From contig JAFUEV010000004.1 of the NCBI GenBank assembly GCA_017470245.1, positions 1 through 49,975 of the forward strand: 49,975 nucleotides of DNA. Direction: 5' to 3'. Below are positions 24,455-32,500 of the stretch, piece by piece (positions within the stretch are counted from its first letter, which is position 1; every line of letters starts with the position of its first letter). A program made the position numbers and the translations under genes. Origin of the DNA: a bacterium. GTDB lineage: Bacteria > Cyanobacteriota > Vampirovibrionia > Gastranaerophilales > Gastranaerophilaceae. Below the pieces are notes generated by a model that was not told the DNA's origin, did not search any database, and worked only from the letters and a program-made list of their open reading frames with translations.

Positions 24455-26176
24455 TTATTTTTTTATATTCTGTTCTGCTTGTGCAAGTAATGTTTCCATT
24501 ATATAATCTTTAATTGTTCTTTGTGTAGTTGTATAATGTTTTCTATGAGCAAAAACTTTTTCTGCCTTTTCTTGTATCTGGTTATAGTAGTTTTCCCATT
24601 GTTTAAGTGTTATTGTTTTGTCAACAAAACAAGCGTATGTTTTTTCTGATACTTCCTGTATGGTTCTTTCAAGTAATTTTATATTTTTCGTATCATTATT
24701 TTTAATAAACTCGTCAAATAAGTCCATTACTGCTTCAAAACAATATCCGTTATGTTCATCCTGCTCCGGTTTATCTATATATTTTTTTATTATTTCTGAA
24801 TATTGTTCAAATATCTTATTAACTTCTTTAGTATAAGAATTATTGTTTTCCGTATATGTTTTAGCAAGCATAACATTGGGAACAAATGAATAAATTATTT
24901 TATTTATAGCATTTTTTTGTGACATTATTCTGATAAAATCATCTTTTGAGTATAAATATTTTACGGTGTTGCTTTTTTCATCTTTTGGATTCATAATTAC
25001 GTATTTTAAATTGATATCATGGTAGTCTTCATATCCTTTATTGATTTTTTCCATCATTGGTTTTGGTAAAACTTCAATTTCGTATAATGGTTCATATATT
25101 AAACCCAAAACAGAAAGAGCATCTTGTCTTTTCCAAGATTTTTTCATACAGGATGATATGATATCTTTTGCCCAACCGTTCTTTTCCCAGAATGTTTTGA
25201 ATGCTGCATTATGTTTTGAGTCCGGTGTACTTATTTCAATTATATCTTCCTCTGTCAGCTTTTGTTTTTTGAGAAATTTAGCCAGTTTTTTCTTTACGGA
25301 ATCAGCTTCTTTATAGTTCCAAGCTCTAATGCCTACTTGTGAAAGTTTTTCTTTTTCAAGCGGATTTTCTTCATAGAACTTTTTTTGTCTATCTGACATT
25401 TCTTGGATTTTTTCCGGATTTTCAGAATAATATTTTTTTAGGCTTTCGGAAATTTTAGTTTTTTGTTCTCCTGTTATAGGTCCTTTGGGAACATATATTC
25501 CTTCTTTTTTTTCAATTCTTTTTCTTTCAATTTCTTTTGCACGTTCGGACATAGTATCAGTATATCTTTTGTTATAATCTTTATCCGAAAGTTTTAAATA
25601 TTGACCATATACGTTGTTTACTCTGGGTATTCCCAATTTTTGGAATGTATAATGTACATTTTTATCGGCATAATCATCTTTTAGCGTTGTTAATGAAAAT
25701 CCTTCTCCCCAATATAGCTGCAATAATTGTAGAGCTACATCAACATCAGGGTCAAATCCTCTTACAAGACCTGATTTTACATCATCAAGGAATGAACCTT
25801 GTTGGAATATAACCTGATTGTCAGAGAATACATCTTTAAATTCGGGATAAGTTGCCTTTGCATCATCCAGTGTTTCACAAAGATTTAAATACTGATATTT
25901 ATCTTTATGAACATCTATTAATGTTTTGTCTTCAGGATTTCCCGATGCAAGCACTTCTTTGATTTTATTTTCCATATCTGGCGGATATGCGTTTGGTATT
26001 TTGTCTAATTTTTTCTTTGTTTCTTCAAGGCTCATACTGTTTCCGCCTGAAAAAGCAATCGGATAATAAAAATTTGATAGTTTTGTTATGTTATTTGTTT
26101 CATTTTCCTGTGGTTTAATAATATTCTTTTGATTATATCCTGTATTTATTTTTATATTTATTGGGGAGATTCTCAT
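24455..26176 (-). CDS. Tagged protein with NUMOD3-like segments, unknown function
   Basis: The 573-residue protein opens with the lineage tag: 'MRISPINIKI', a polar stretch rich in Asn/Lys, then 'NFYYPIAFSGG' (35-45). Residues about 232-287 hold two tandem elements of the form 'GEQKTKISESLKKYYSENPE' and 'MSDRQKKFYEENP', ending 'VGIRAW', which resembles NUMOD3, a DNA-binding module found with GIY-YIG and HNH homing nucleases. No nuclease core is visible. Residues 50-230 include 'GLVRGFDPDVDVALQLLQ', and the remainder is helical and Lys-rich. The gene lies 36 bases upstream of the radical SAM gene on the same strand. DNA binding is plausible; the overall role is unknown. Confidence 0.7.
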   Translation of the reverse strand: MRISPINIKINTGYNQKNIIKPQENETNNITKLSNFYYPIAFSGGNSMSLEETKKKLDKIPNAYPPDMENKIKEVLASGNPEDKTLIDVHKDKYQYLNLCETLDDAKATYPEFKDVFSDNQVIFQQGSFLDDVKSGLVRGFDPDVDVALQLLQLYWGEGFSLTTLKDDYADKNVHYTFQKLGIPRVNNVYGQYLKLSDKDYNKRYTDTMSERAKEIERKRIEKKEGIYVPKGPITGEQKTKISESLKKYYSENPEKIQEMSDRQKKFYEENPLEKEKLSQVGIRAWNYKEADSVKKKLAKFLKKQKLTEEDIIEISTPDSKHNAAFKTFWEKNGWAKDIISSCMKKSWKRQDALSVLGLIYEPLYEIEVLPKPMMEKINKGYEDYHDINLKYVIMNPKDEKSNTVKYLYSKDDFIRIMSQKNAINKIIYSFVPNVMLAKTYTENNNSYTKEVNKIFEQYSEIIKKYIDKPEQDEHNGYCFEAVMDLFDEFIKNNDTKNIKLLERTIQEVSEKTYACFVDKTITLKQWENYYNQIQEKAEKVFAHRKHYTTTQRTIKDYIMETLLAQAEQNIKK

Positions 26177-26527
26177 AATAAATGACCTTTTATTAAGTAC
26201 ACTATTGTAATTAGTGCGAGAACGATTTTTTGCTTGAATAGGTCAAGAATATTAAGAAAACTTAATAGTTTTAAATATAAAATTTTTAGAGGTAATTTTC
26301 CAAAATTAAAATCCAAAAATGTTGTAAAAGTATATTTTATGATAAAAAATAGGAAAAAGCGGTATAAAAAATTAAAAAATTTGACTATAAAAATACAAAA
26401 AAATAAAAAAATAAGTAGAATTTTAAATAATGGTAAATTTTTCAAAAAAACATGTTTGAGCTACAATGTTAAAGCTGGGGTTAATATAGTTATAGACTCG
26501 GCAGCAGAGTAAAGAGGTTTATAAATC
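26177..26527. other. A-rich intergenic region before glyQ
   Basis: These 351 bases are strongly A-rich on the plus strand. Open frames here (Lys-rich on plus, Phe/Leu-rich on minus) have no convincing ribosome-binding site, and I reject them as genes. A TACAAT at 26462-26467 could be a -10 element for glyQ. No repeat or hairpin stands out. Confidence 0.5.
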
Positions 26528-27418
26528 GTGGGTTTAACATTTCAAGAATTAATATTAAATTTATCAAAATTTTGGTCGGACTATGGATGTATAATACAAC
26601 AGCCTTATGATATTGAAAAAGGTGCAAGTACAATGAATCCTGCAACGTTTTTACGTTCTCTTGGACCGGAACCATGGAATACTGCAATGGTAGAACCTTG
26701 CAGACGTCCTACTGACGCAAGATACGGTGAAAATCCAAACAGACTTGGACATTATTTTCAATATCAAGTTATATTAAAACCATCTCCGGAAAATTCTCAG
26801 GAATTATATTTGAAAAGTTTGGAAGCAATGGGAATAGATTTGACAAAACATGATGTTCGTTTTGTTGAAGATAACTGGGAATCACCAACATTAGGTGCAG
26901 CAGGTGTAGGTTGGGAAGTTTGGCTTGACGGAATGGAAATAACTCAATTTACATATTTCCAACAGGTTGGCGGACTTGAAATCAGACCTGTAGCATTAGA
27001 AATAACATACGGTTTGGAGCGTATTGCAATGTATTTGCAAAATGTTGATTCCGTTTTTGATGTTATGTGGAATAAAAAATTAAAGTATGGTGAAATATAT
27101 CTTCAAAATGAAATAGAACAATCAAAATATAATTTTGAATATTCAAATGCGGAAAGACTGTTTAAGATGTTTGATTTGTTTCAGGCAGAGGTTGAATCTT
27201 GTGTTGAAGCAAATATAGTACTTCCTGCTTATGATTATGTTTTAAAATGTTCTCATACATTTAATTTACTGGATGCAAGAGGCGTTATAAGCCGTGATGA
27301 AAGAATAAATTATATAAACAGAGTAAGAAGAATGGCTGCAATGGTTGCTAAATTATATGTTGAGCAGCGTGAAAAAATGGGATTCCCTTTATTAAAGAAA
27401 CAAACAGCCGAAGTGTAA
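26528..27418 (+). CDS. glyQ: Glycyl-tRNA synthetase alpha subunit
   Basis: The 296-residue catalytic subunit of the bacterial alpha2-beta2 GlyRS begins at GTG with AAAGAGG 10 bases upstream. Recognised segments are '[20 protein letters not shown]', '[20 protein letters not shown]', '[20 protein letters not shown]', '[20 protein letters not shown]' and '[14 protein letters not shown]', all highly conserved in GlyQ. The length is normal. The beta subunit gene glyS, which usually follows directly, is not in this window; a permease gene lies 22 bases downstream instead. The subunit pair must therefore be split in the genome. The protein works in the cytoplasm, charging tRNA-Gly. Confidence 0.97.
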   Translation: MGLTFQELILNLSKFWSDYGCIIQQPYDIEKGASTMNPATFLRSLGPEPWNTAMVEPCRRPTDARYGENPNRLGHYFQYQVILKPSPENSQELYLKSLEAMGIDLTKHDVRFVEDNWESPTLGAAGVGWEVWLDGMEITQFTYFQQVGGLEIRPVALEITYGLERIAMYLQNVDSVFDVMWNKKLKYGEIYLQNEIEQSKYNFEYSNAERLFKMFDLFQAEVESCVEANIVLPAYDYVLKCSHTFNLLDARGVISRDERINYINRVRRMAAMVAKLYVEQREKMGFPLLKKQTAEV

Positions 27419-27440
27419 GTATAGAAAAGGAAATTAACTA

Positions 27441-28991
27441 ATGCAAAATTCAGGGCAGAATTTTTTGAGTACATTTATCTCAAATCTTATAAGAAAGAAA
27501 AATCCTGATGAATTTTTGGAACAATCTGCAAAAGGAGATTTGAAAAAAACTCTGGGGGCATTTGATTTAATCATTCTCGGAATAAGTGCCATTATCGGTG
27601 CAGGGATTTTTGTTATGATAGGTTCTGCCGTTATTGGTACAACGGAAAGAGTCGGTGCAGGTCCCGGACTTGTAATTTCTATTGTACTTGTTACTATTGC
27701 TTGTATTTTTCCGGCATTATGTTATACAGAATTTGCTTCTATGATACCTGTTTCGGGTAGTGCATATATATACACTTTCGCTACAATGGGTGAATTGCCT
27801 GCTTGGATGATGGGTTGGGTTTTAATGCTTGAATATGCAATCGGTACTATTGCTGTTGCTTCAAGCTGGACAGGATATTTGATAAAACTTTTTCAAGGTT
27901 TTCCCTTCTTGCCTGAATGCGTAAAAAATCCTCCGGCATGGTTGGTTAATGATTATCAATCTGTTGTTGATGCAGGCGGGACAGTGCCACATATATTAGG
28001 TATACCTGTTTGTTTTAATTTGCCTGCAATGTTTATTATTACGGTAATAGCATTAATTCTCTTAAAAGGTATTCAGGAATCCGCTAATTTTGCAAGAATA
28101 ATGGTTTTTGTAAAAGTTACGGTTATAGCATTGTTTATTGTTGTTGGTGCATTTTATGTACGTCCCGAAAATTGGACACCGTTTGCACCAAACGGACTTA
28201 ACGGTATATTGATGGGAGCTTTTGCGATATTTTATGCATATATCGGTTTTGATGCAATCTCAACAGCTGCCGAAGAAACTAAAGACCCTCAAAAAAATCT
28301 GCCTATAGGTTTAATTGGTTCTTTGGTTATTTGTTCTATTATATATGGACTTGTAACAATTGTATTAACAGGCATGATGCCAATGAATTCAATAGATTTG
28401 AAGGCACCGATTGCTCATGCGATGAGTTTTGTCGGACAGGATTGGTTCGCAGGTGCTATTGCTATCGGAGCTTTAGCAGGTTTAACTTCTGTTTTACTCG
28501 TTTTACAATACGGTACAACAAGAATCTTGTTTGCAATGGCTCGTGACGGATTTTTACCTCCGATTATGAAAACTGTACACCCTAAATTTAATACTCCGTG
28601 GGTTATTACAATACTTTCAACAATACTAATGTTATTGGGTTCATTGTTTATTAATATGCAAGTAGCTGCGGAACTTGCAATATTTGGTACATTTACTTCA
28701 TTTGTTATAGTATGTATAGGTATATTGATATTAAGAAAAACAGAACCTGACAGGCCAAGACCGTTTAAGGTTCCTTGTTGTCCTTTGTTCCCTATAATAG
28801 GTATTGTTTTCTGTTCCGGTTTGATGTTTGTTGCATTAAGAGAAGTAAAAACATCTGCAATGTTATTCCCGCTTTGGATTGTATTGGGACTTGTAATTTA
28901 TTTCTTATACGGATATCAAAGTAACAGAAGAATAGTTGCATTGAAACTTCAAAAATTGGACCAACCTGAAGACGTAAAAGAAAAAGTATAA
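27441..28991 (+). CDS. APC-superfamily amino-acid permease (cationic amino acid transporter-like)
   Basis: The 516-residue protein has about 12-14 hydrophobic helices. The first carries 'GISAIIGAGIFVMIGSA', the substrate-binding G-A-G-I-F of APC transporters, and 'SGSAYIYTFATMGELPAWM' follows in helix 3. 'FIGFDA'-type text appears as 'YIGFDAISTAAEETKDPQK', typical of the YfnA/CAT subfamily. An N-terminal 'LEQSAKGDLKKTLGAFDLI' also fits that subfamily. It likely imports or exchanges amino acids across the inner membrane, although the substrate cannot be read from sequence. It follows glyQ by 22 bases and precedes the LOG gene by 16, so these three form an operon. Confidence 0.88.
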   Translation: MQNSGQNFLSTFISNLIRKKNPDEFLEQSAKGDLKKTLGAFDLIILGISAIIGAGIFVMIGSAVIGTTERVGAGPGLVISIVLVTIACIFPALCYTEFASMIPVSGSAYIYTFATMGELPAWMMGWVLMLEYAIGTIAVASSWTGYLIKLFQGFPFLPECVKNPPAWLVNDYQSVVDAGGTVPHILGIPVCFNLPAMFIITVIALILLKGIQESANFARIMVFVKVTVIALFIVVGAFYVRPENWTPFAPNGLNGILMGAFAIFYAYIGFDAISTAAEETKDPQKNLPIGLIGSLVICSIIYGLVTIVLTGMMPMNSIDLKAPIAHAMSFVGQDWFAGAIAIGALAGLTSVLLVLQYGTTRILFAMARDGFLPPIMKTVHPKFNTPWVITILSTILMLLGSLFINMQVAAELAIFGTFTSFVIVCIGILILRKTEPDRPRPFKVPCCPLFPIIGIVFCSGLMFVALREVKTSAMLFPLWIVLGLVIYFLYGYQSNRRIVALKLQKLDQPEDVKEKV

Positions 28992-29007
28992 AATTATAGA
29001 GTCATAA

Positions 29008-29580
29008 ATGGAAAAGAAAAGAATTTGTATATATTGTTCTTCAAGTAATGATTTGCCTGAAAAATATTATATAATGGCAAAAGAGTTGGGTATAAAACTT
29101 GCAAAACATAATTATGATATGGTATATGGCGGAACAACCGTTGGTATGATGGGAGTTATTGCAAATAATGCTCTTGAAAACGGTTCTGATGTGATAGGTG
29201 TTATTCCCGAACGTATTGCATCATTCGGGTTAAAACATCCTGCTCTTGCAAAGGTTGTTGTAACAAAGGATATGAGAGAGAGAAAAGCCACAATGGAAAA
29301 ATATGCAGATGTGTTTGTTGCTGCTCCTGGGGGTTTTGGTACCTTTGAAGAAATTTTTGAAATCCTTGTTGCAAAACAATTGAATTATCATAAAAAACCT
29401 GTTATCTTTTTTAATTTTGATAATTATTACTCCAATATGTTAAAAATGTTTGATACTGTTTATGAAAATAAATTTGCAAAAGAAACTATGAAAACACTTT
29501 ATTATATTGCAAATTCTGTTGATGATATTTTTGAATATATCGATAACTATAAACCTGTTGAATATGTTATGAAATATTAG
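29008..29580 (+). CDS. LOG-family nucleoside 5'-monophosphate phosphoribohydrolase
   Basis: The 190-residue protein matches the LOG ('lonely guy') family, often misannotated as lysine decarboxylase. It has 'YGGTTVGMMGVIANNALE' (phosphate-binding loop), 'MRERKATM' (catalytic Arg), and the family hallmark P-G-G-x-G-T-x-x-E ('APGGFGTFEEIFEIL'). Enzymes of the family split purine or cytokinin nucleotides into free base and ribose 5-phosphate. Length is typical. It is last in the glyQ-permease operon, with only a weak ribosome-binding site ('TAGAGTCATAA'), consistent with coupling. In a gut bacterium a nucleotide-salvage or housecleaning role is more likely than hormone production. Confidence 0.88.
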   Translation: MEKKRICIYCSSSNDLPEKYYIMAKELGIKLAKHNYDMVYGGTTVGMMGVIANNALENGSDVIGVIPERIASFGLKHPALAKVVVTKDMRERKATMEKYADVFVAAPGGFGTFEEIFEILVAKQLNYHKKPVIFFNFDNYYSNMLKMFDTVYENKFAKETMKTLYYIANSVDDIFEYIDNYKPVEYVMKY

Positions 29581-29644
29581 TAATAAAAATATATACAATG
29601 ATACAGTATTGTAATCCGTTAATGAAAAAAACTGAAAAATATTA

Positions 29645-29676
29645 GTGGCAATCCATTAATTATTCCGGATTGCCAC
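29645..29676. terminator. Terminator between the LOG gene and the second RTX-like gene
   Basis: GTGGCAATCC (29645-29654) pairs with GGATTGCCAC (29667-29676) around a 12-base loop, followed by ATTTTCTG. It lies between converging genes. Confidence 0.7.
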
Positions 29677-29706
29677 ATTTTCTGCGGTTGTTTGTAGTGA
29701 TGAAAA

Positions 29707-31899
29707 TTATGCTTTTACAAAGCAGTTTGCAGTGTCTTTAGTATATACTGCCATAAGTGATTGGATGTCGTTTGCATCTCCGCCTGTAAATACAGAAGCA
29801 GAATCGGTATAACCTGTATGCCCGTCAGCAGAGAACCACGCAGCTAAATCTTGTTTCAAATTATCAAGATTTAACGTATAATTTTTTCCGCCGAATGAAT
29901 ATTTTTCAATCGTTGAATCAGCCGCAACAAATCTCTGGTCGATTTTATTGTTTTGTAATTCATCTTTTAAATTCGTTATAAATTGAATATCAACAGTATT
30001 AAACGCACCTGTTGATTTTGTATAATTTGAATAGATTGTAACATTTGAATCTGATGTATTTAATGTGCCATCGCTATTAATATTATTTGATGTTGTTAAT
30101 TTGTAACTTTTATCAAACGATAATGTATCATTTGCACCGTTAAAATCATTTACTGCGATAATTCCTTTATAATTTTTTCCGATATTAATTTTATTATTTC
30201 CTGCACTATCCGATAAAATCGCACTTTGACCGTACTCGGTTAAATTTATATTATAAATATCATCTCCTTCATCGCCATAAGCCCAGATAACACTACCGCC
30301 ATTAATATTAAAGGTATCTTTGCCATCTGCACCATAGAGTTTATGACCACTTCCTGCTTTAACATTAAATGTATCGTTGCCTTCTTCTCCGTAAGCATAG
30401 TGTAAACTTCCGCTTATAATTTCAAAATAATCATTTCCTTTTTCGCCATAAGCACGTTTTGTTTTGCCATTTGAAATATAAAATTTATCGTTTCCTGCTC
30501 CGGAGTACATAGAATTTGTTTCATTAACAATAGAAGAATTTGTTATGGTATCAGCCCCTGCTCCCAATTGAACAGAGCAATAAGCATTATCTTTTATTGT
30601 TATTTTTTTAGCGGATTTTGTTGTTGAAGTTATGCCATTTGTAGAATATCCGCCAATATTAATTGTATTTTTTCCTGCAATAATATTAATTTCGCTTCGA
30701 ACCCAATCACTTTCGATTCCTCCTGTAACATTAACGGTATTTGTACCTTTTAAGAGGTTAATTATATGAGGAGTATCACCCGAACAATCTAATACATTAA
30801 TTGTATTTTTTCCTGCTTTAGCATTAACTGTATTATTTCCGCCTGATAAATCAATGGTATCGGAATTAGCATTAATTGTTGTATTACCTGCTATAACGGT
30901 AATTGTGTCGTTACCTCCTTGTATAGTGCTATTTCCTCCGCCAACCGTTATAATATCATTGTCTTTACCGCCATTGATATAATTTTGTAATCCGCCGCTA
31001 ATTATAATTGTATCTTTACCACTACCTGTATTGATTGTATTTAAAGCACCCGCTTTGATAGTAACCTTATCAGAGCCTTTTGATGTTTTAATATTATTTA
31101 TATTTGTTGAGGCATGGTCAGCGTATTTTAAATCAATAACAACCTCATCATCCCCTGCTCCTGTATCAATATCAAGTGTCGGTTTATCGGAGTAATGCGT
31201 ATCATAGATATTTATATAATCTTTTCCTGCACCTGATTTAATATTGGCATACGCACCCCCGCCAACATATAAATCATAAATATCGCTTGAAGCACCTGAG
31301 GTTATAAAATTTGATTGCCAGATAGTATCAAGTTTAAAATAATTTGTTTTATCAGCTCCTGATTTAACTTTAATATTGTTTTCGCCCTTTTCTATATAAT
31401 AATTAACCGTTCCATAGTCAACTATTGTATTTTTTCCGCCGTATATAGTGTATGTATTTAAACCACCTTTATTTGTAATTTTATTTGTAGTATTGTCATA
31501 AATTTTGTATTCATTATCTCCGCCTTTATCAACTATTGTACTATTGCCATATTTAATTATATATGTATCTTTTTTATCCCCTGCATTTATTGTGCTTTTT
31601 CCGTAATTTTCAAAGGTATATTTATTTTCAAAATTTCCTGTTGTAACTTTCTTTGTTCCGTAACCTTTTAATGTGATATTATATTTACCGTTTTTAGCAG
31701 TTATCGTATCATTAAAATATGACGAAGTTATTGTATTATAATCAGCTGAATATGTACTATTTGCAACAATATTTACTCCTTTCATATTTTCAGGGAGAAA
31801 ATTTGTTAAATCTATTGTTTCTAGTTCAGTTGTAGATTCTGTTATTAAAGACCAGCCTTTTTTGTTCTTTTTTACACTGTTTTCATCATAATATGCCAT
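29707..31899 (-). CDS. RTX-like beta-helix protein, probably secreted (shares C-terminus with 3342-6050)
   Basis: The 730-residue protein has a strong AAAGGAG site. It is almost entirely Asn/Thr/Gly/Asp-rich short beta repeats, many of calcium-binding nonapeptide type: 'GAGKDYINIYD', 'GAGDDEVVIDL', 'GSGKDTIIISGG'. Between about residues 470 and 550 lie four units with exact 19-residue period (for example 'AYGEKGNDYFEIISGSLHY' and 'AYGEEGNDTFNVKAGSGHK'). No N-terminal signal peptide is present, in keeping with type I secretion. The final about 50 residues ('DLAAWFSADGHTGYTDSASV' then 'DIQSLMAVYTKDTANCF') align with the end of the other RTX-like protein and may be the export signal or an anchor. 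It resembles adhesin or S-layer-type RTX proteins. No catalytic domain is seen. Function unknown. Confidence 0.8.
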   Translation of the reverse strand: MAYYDENSVKKNKKGWSLITESTTELETIDLTNFLPENMKGVNIVANSTYSADYNTITSSYFNDTITAKNGKYNITLKGYGTKKVTTGNFENKYTFENYGKSTINAGDKKDTYIIKYGNSTIVDKGGDNEYKIYDNTTNKITNKGGLNTYTIYGGKNTIVDYGTVNYYIEKGENNIKVKSGADKTNYFKLDTIWQSNFITSGASSDIYDLYVGGGAYANIKSGAGKDYINIYDTHYSDKPTLDIDTGAGDDEVVIDLKYADHASTNINNIKTSKGSDKVTIKAGALNTINTGSGKDTIIISGGLQNYINGGKDNDIITVGGGNSTIQGGNDTITVIAGNTTINANSDTIDLSGGNNTVNAKAGKNTINVLDCSGDTPHIINLLKGTNTVNVTGGIESDWVRSEINIIAGKNTINIGGYSTNGITSTTKSAKKITIKDNAYCSVQLGAGADTITNSSIVNETNSMYSGAGNDKFYISNGKTKRAYGEKGNDYFEIISGSLHYAYGEEGNDTFNVKAGSGHKLYGADGKDTFNINGGSVIWAYGDEGDDIYNINLTEYGQSAILSDSAGNNKINIGKNYKGIIAVNDFNGANDTLSFDKSYKLTTSNNINSDGTLNTSDSNVTIYSNYTKSTGAFNTVDIQFITNLKDELQNNKIDQRFVAADSTIEKYSFGGKNYTLNLDNLKQDLAAWFSADGHTGYTDSASVFTGGDANDIQSLMAVYTKDTANCFVKA

Positions 31900-31948
31900 A
31901 ATTCTTCTCCTTTATGTTTTAAATTGCTTAATTCCGCTTTTTTACAAT

Positions 31949-31990
31949 AAAAAAGGTCAGCCCTATTTTATAGGTAACTGACCGTTTTTT
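31949..31990. terminator. Terminator upstream of the RTX-like gene
   Basis: GGTCAG (31955-31960) pairs with CTGACC (31978-31983), with an inner CCTAT/ATAGG stem. Six-base or longer T runs lie outside the stem on both strands. It lies 10 bases beyond the stop of the short frame at 31994. Confidence 0.7.
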
Positions 31991-31993
31991 ATT

Positions 31994-32206
31994 CTATTCA
32001 ATTTTTATATTTACAAAACCTAAAAAAGCAATGTCGCCTATAGCGGTTCGTCTTGAAATTACTCTACGCTCGGTGTAGTCATTCACGTAACTAGCGTTAG
32101 TGTTCATTTCGCACCTTGCTATCCGGACTCGTTTTACTACGTCCGTACGTAATTCCGCTACCCCCCCCCCAGTTACACAATTAGAAATGCTTAAATGACC
32201 TGTCAT
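31994..32206 (-). CDS. Possible small ORF containing a ten-base G tract, atypical composition
   Basis: This 70-codon frame lies in an island (about 32000-32205) markedly richer in G and C than all its surroundings, with codons (CGG, ACG, GTC, CGA) rare elsewhere in the window. After 'MTGHLSISNCVTGGG' it reads 'VAELRTDVVKRVRIARCEMN' and 'ERRVISRRTAIGDIAFLGF'. An uninterrupted run of ten G on the minus strand (32161-32170 as C) encodes the Gly triplet, so slippage would shift the frame. The gene-like points are a stop just before a terminator and a promoter-like TATAAT upstream. No good ribosome-binding site precedes the ATG. Family unknown. It could instead be a remnant of inserted DNA or a structured RNA. 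Confidence 0.35.
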   Translation of the reverse strand: MTGHLSISNCVTGGGVAELRTDVVKRVRIARCEMNTNASYVNDYTERRVISRRTAIGDIAFLGFVNIKIE

Positions 32207-32220
32207 TACTGTTTATGCCT

Positions 32221-32250
32221 TATGTTATAACATAGGATAATTATAACATA
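32221..32250 (-). promoter_or_regulatory. Palindrome and repeat, possible operator with -10
   Basis: TATGTTATAACATA (32221-32234) is a perfect 14-base palindrome. Its half TTATAACATA recurs at 32241-32250, 16 bases on. On the minus strand a TATAAT (32245-32240) lies between the two copies, so a repressor bound here would cover the start of a transcript reading into the 31994 frame. Confidence 0.4.
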
Positions 32251-32287
32251 ATTTGAGAGAATTATTTTTATAATTTTTCAATCCTAT

Positions 32288-32500
32288 TTATAAAACTTCT
32301 TCAAATTTTATATAAAATTCTGATTTCTCACGAACAAAAAGTAATTCCGGATGGTCTAAACTTTTGTACATTACCATAATTTGGTCATCATTTGCATTTG
32401 TACAATTGATTACATCATCTCTTATTATTTCGTATAAATTACCGTTTTTTATGTTTCTATACTTTTTGGAAGACATAAATATACTCGTGTTTAAATACAT
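32288..32500 (-). CDS. Small protein resembling DUF1653-type phage/accessory proteins
   Basis: The 70-residue frame overlaps the 3' end of the methyltransferase by 44 bases; a later ATG (32476) would give a 20-base overlap. The text 'KKYRNIKNGNLYEII', 'MVMYKSLDHPELLFVRE' and 'SEFYIKFEEV' follows the pattern of small beta-barrel proteins in the DUF1653 group (Y-R-x-x-K-G-x-x-Y-E-V ... V-V-Y-R ... W-V-R-P ... F). The function of that group is unknown; members are found in phage and accessory regions. The overlap indicates co-expression with the methyltransferase. The family match is from memory of the pattern and is tentative. Confidence 0.6.
   Translation of the reverse strand: MYLNTSIFMSSKKYRNIKNGNLYEIIRDDVINCTNANDDQIMVMYKSLDHPELLFVREKSEFYIKFEEVL

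Noticed and set aside
24455..26176. Homing endonuclease within an intron or intein
   Set aside because: No nuclease catalytic motif, no interrupted host gene and no intron or intein boundary is visible.
26234..26512. Lys-rich 92-codon frame on the plus strand and a Phe/Leu-rich frame on the minus strand before glyQ
   Set aside because: Both follow from the A-rich composition of this strand; no ribosome-binding site, no recognisable protein pattern.
29008..29580. Lysine decarboxylase annotation for the LOG protein
   Set aside because: The P-G-G-x-G-T-x-x-E motif belongs to phosphoribohydrolases; the decarboxylase label is a known database error.
31994..32206. rRNA, tRNA, RNase P, SRP or tmRNA gene in the GC-rich island
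   Set aside because: The richer composition suggested a stable RNA, but none of the conserved cores of these RNAs is present and the possible stems are short enough to occur by chance in 200 bases.
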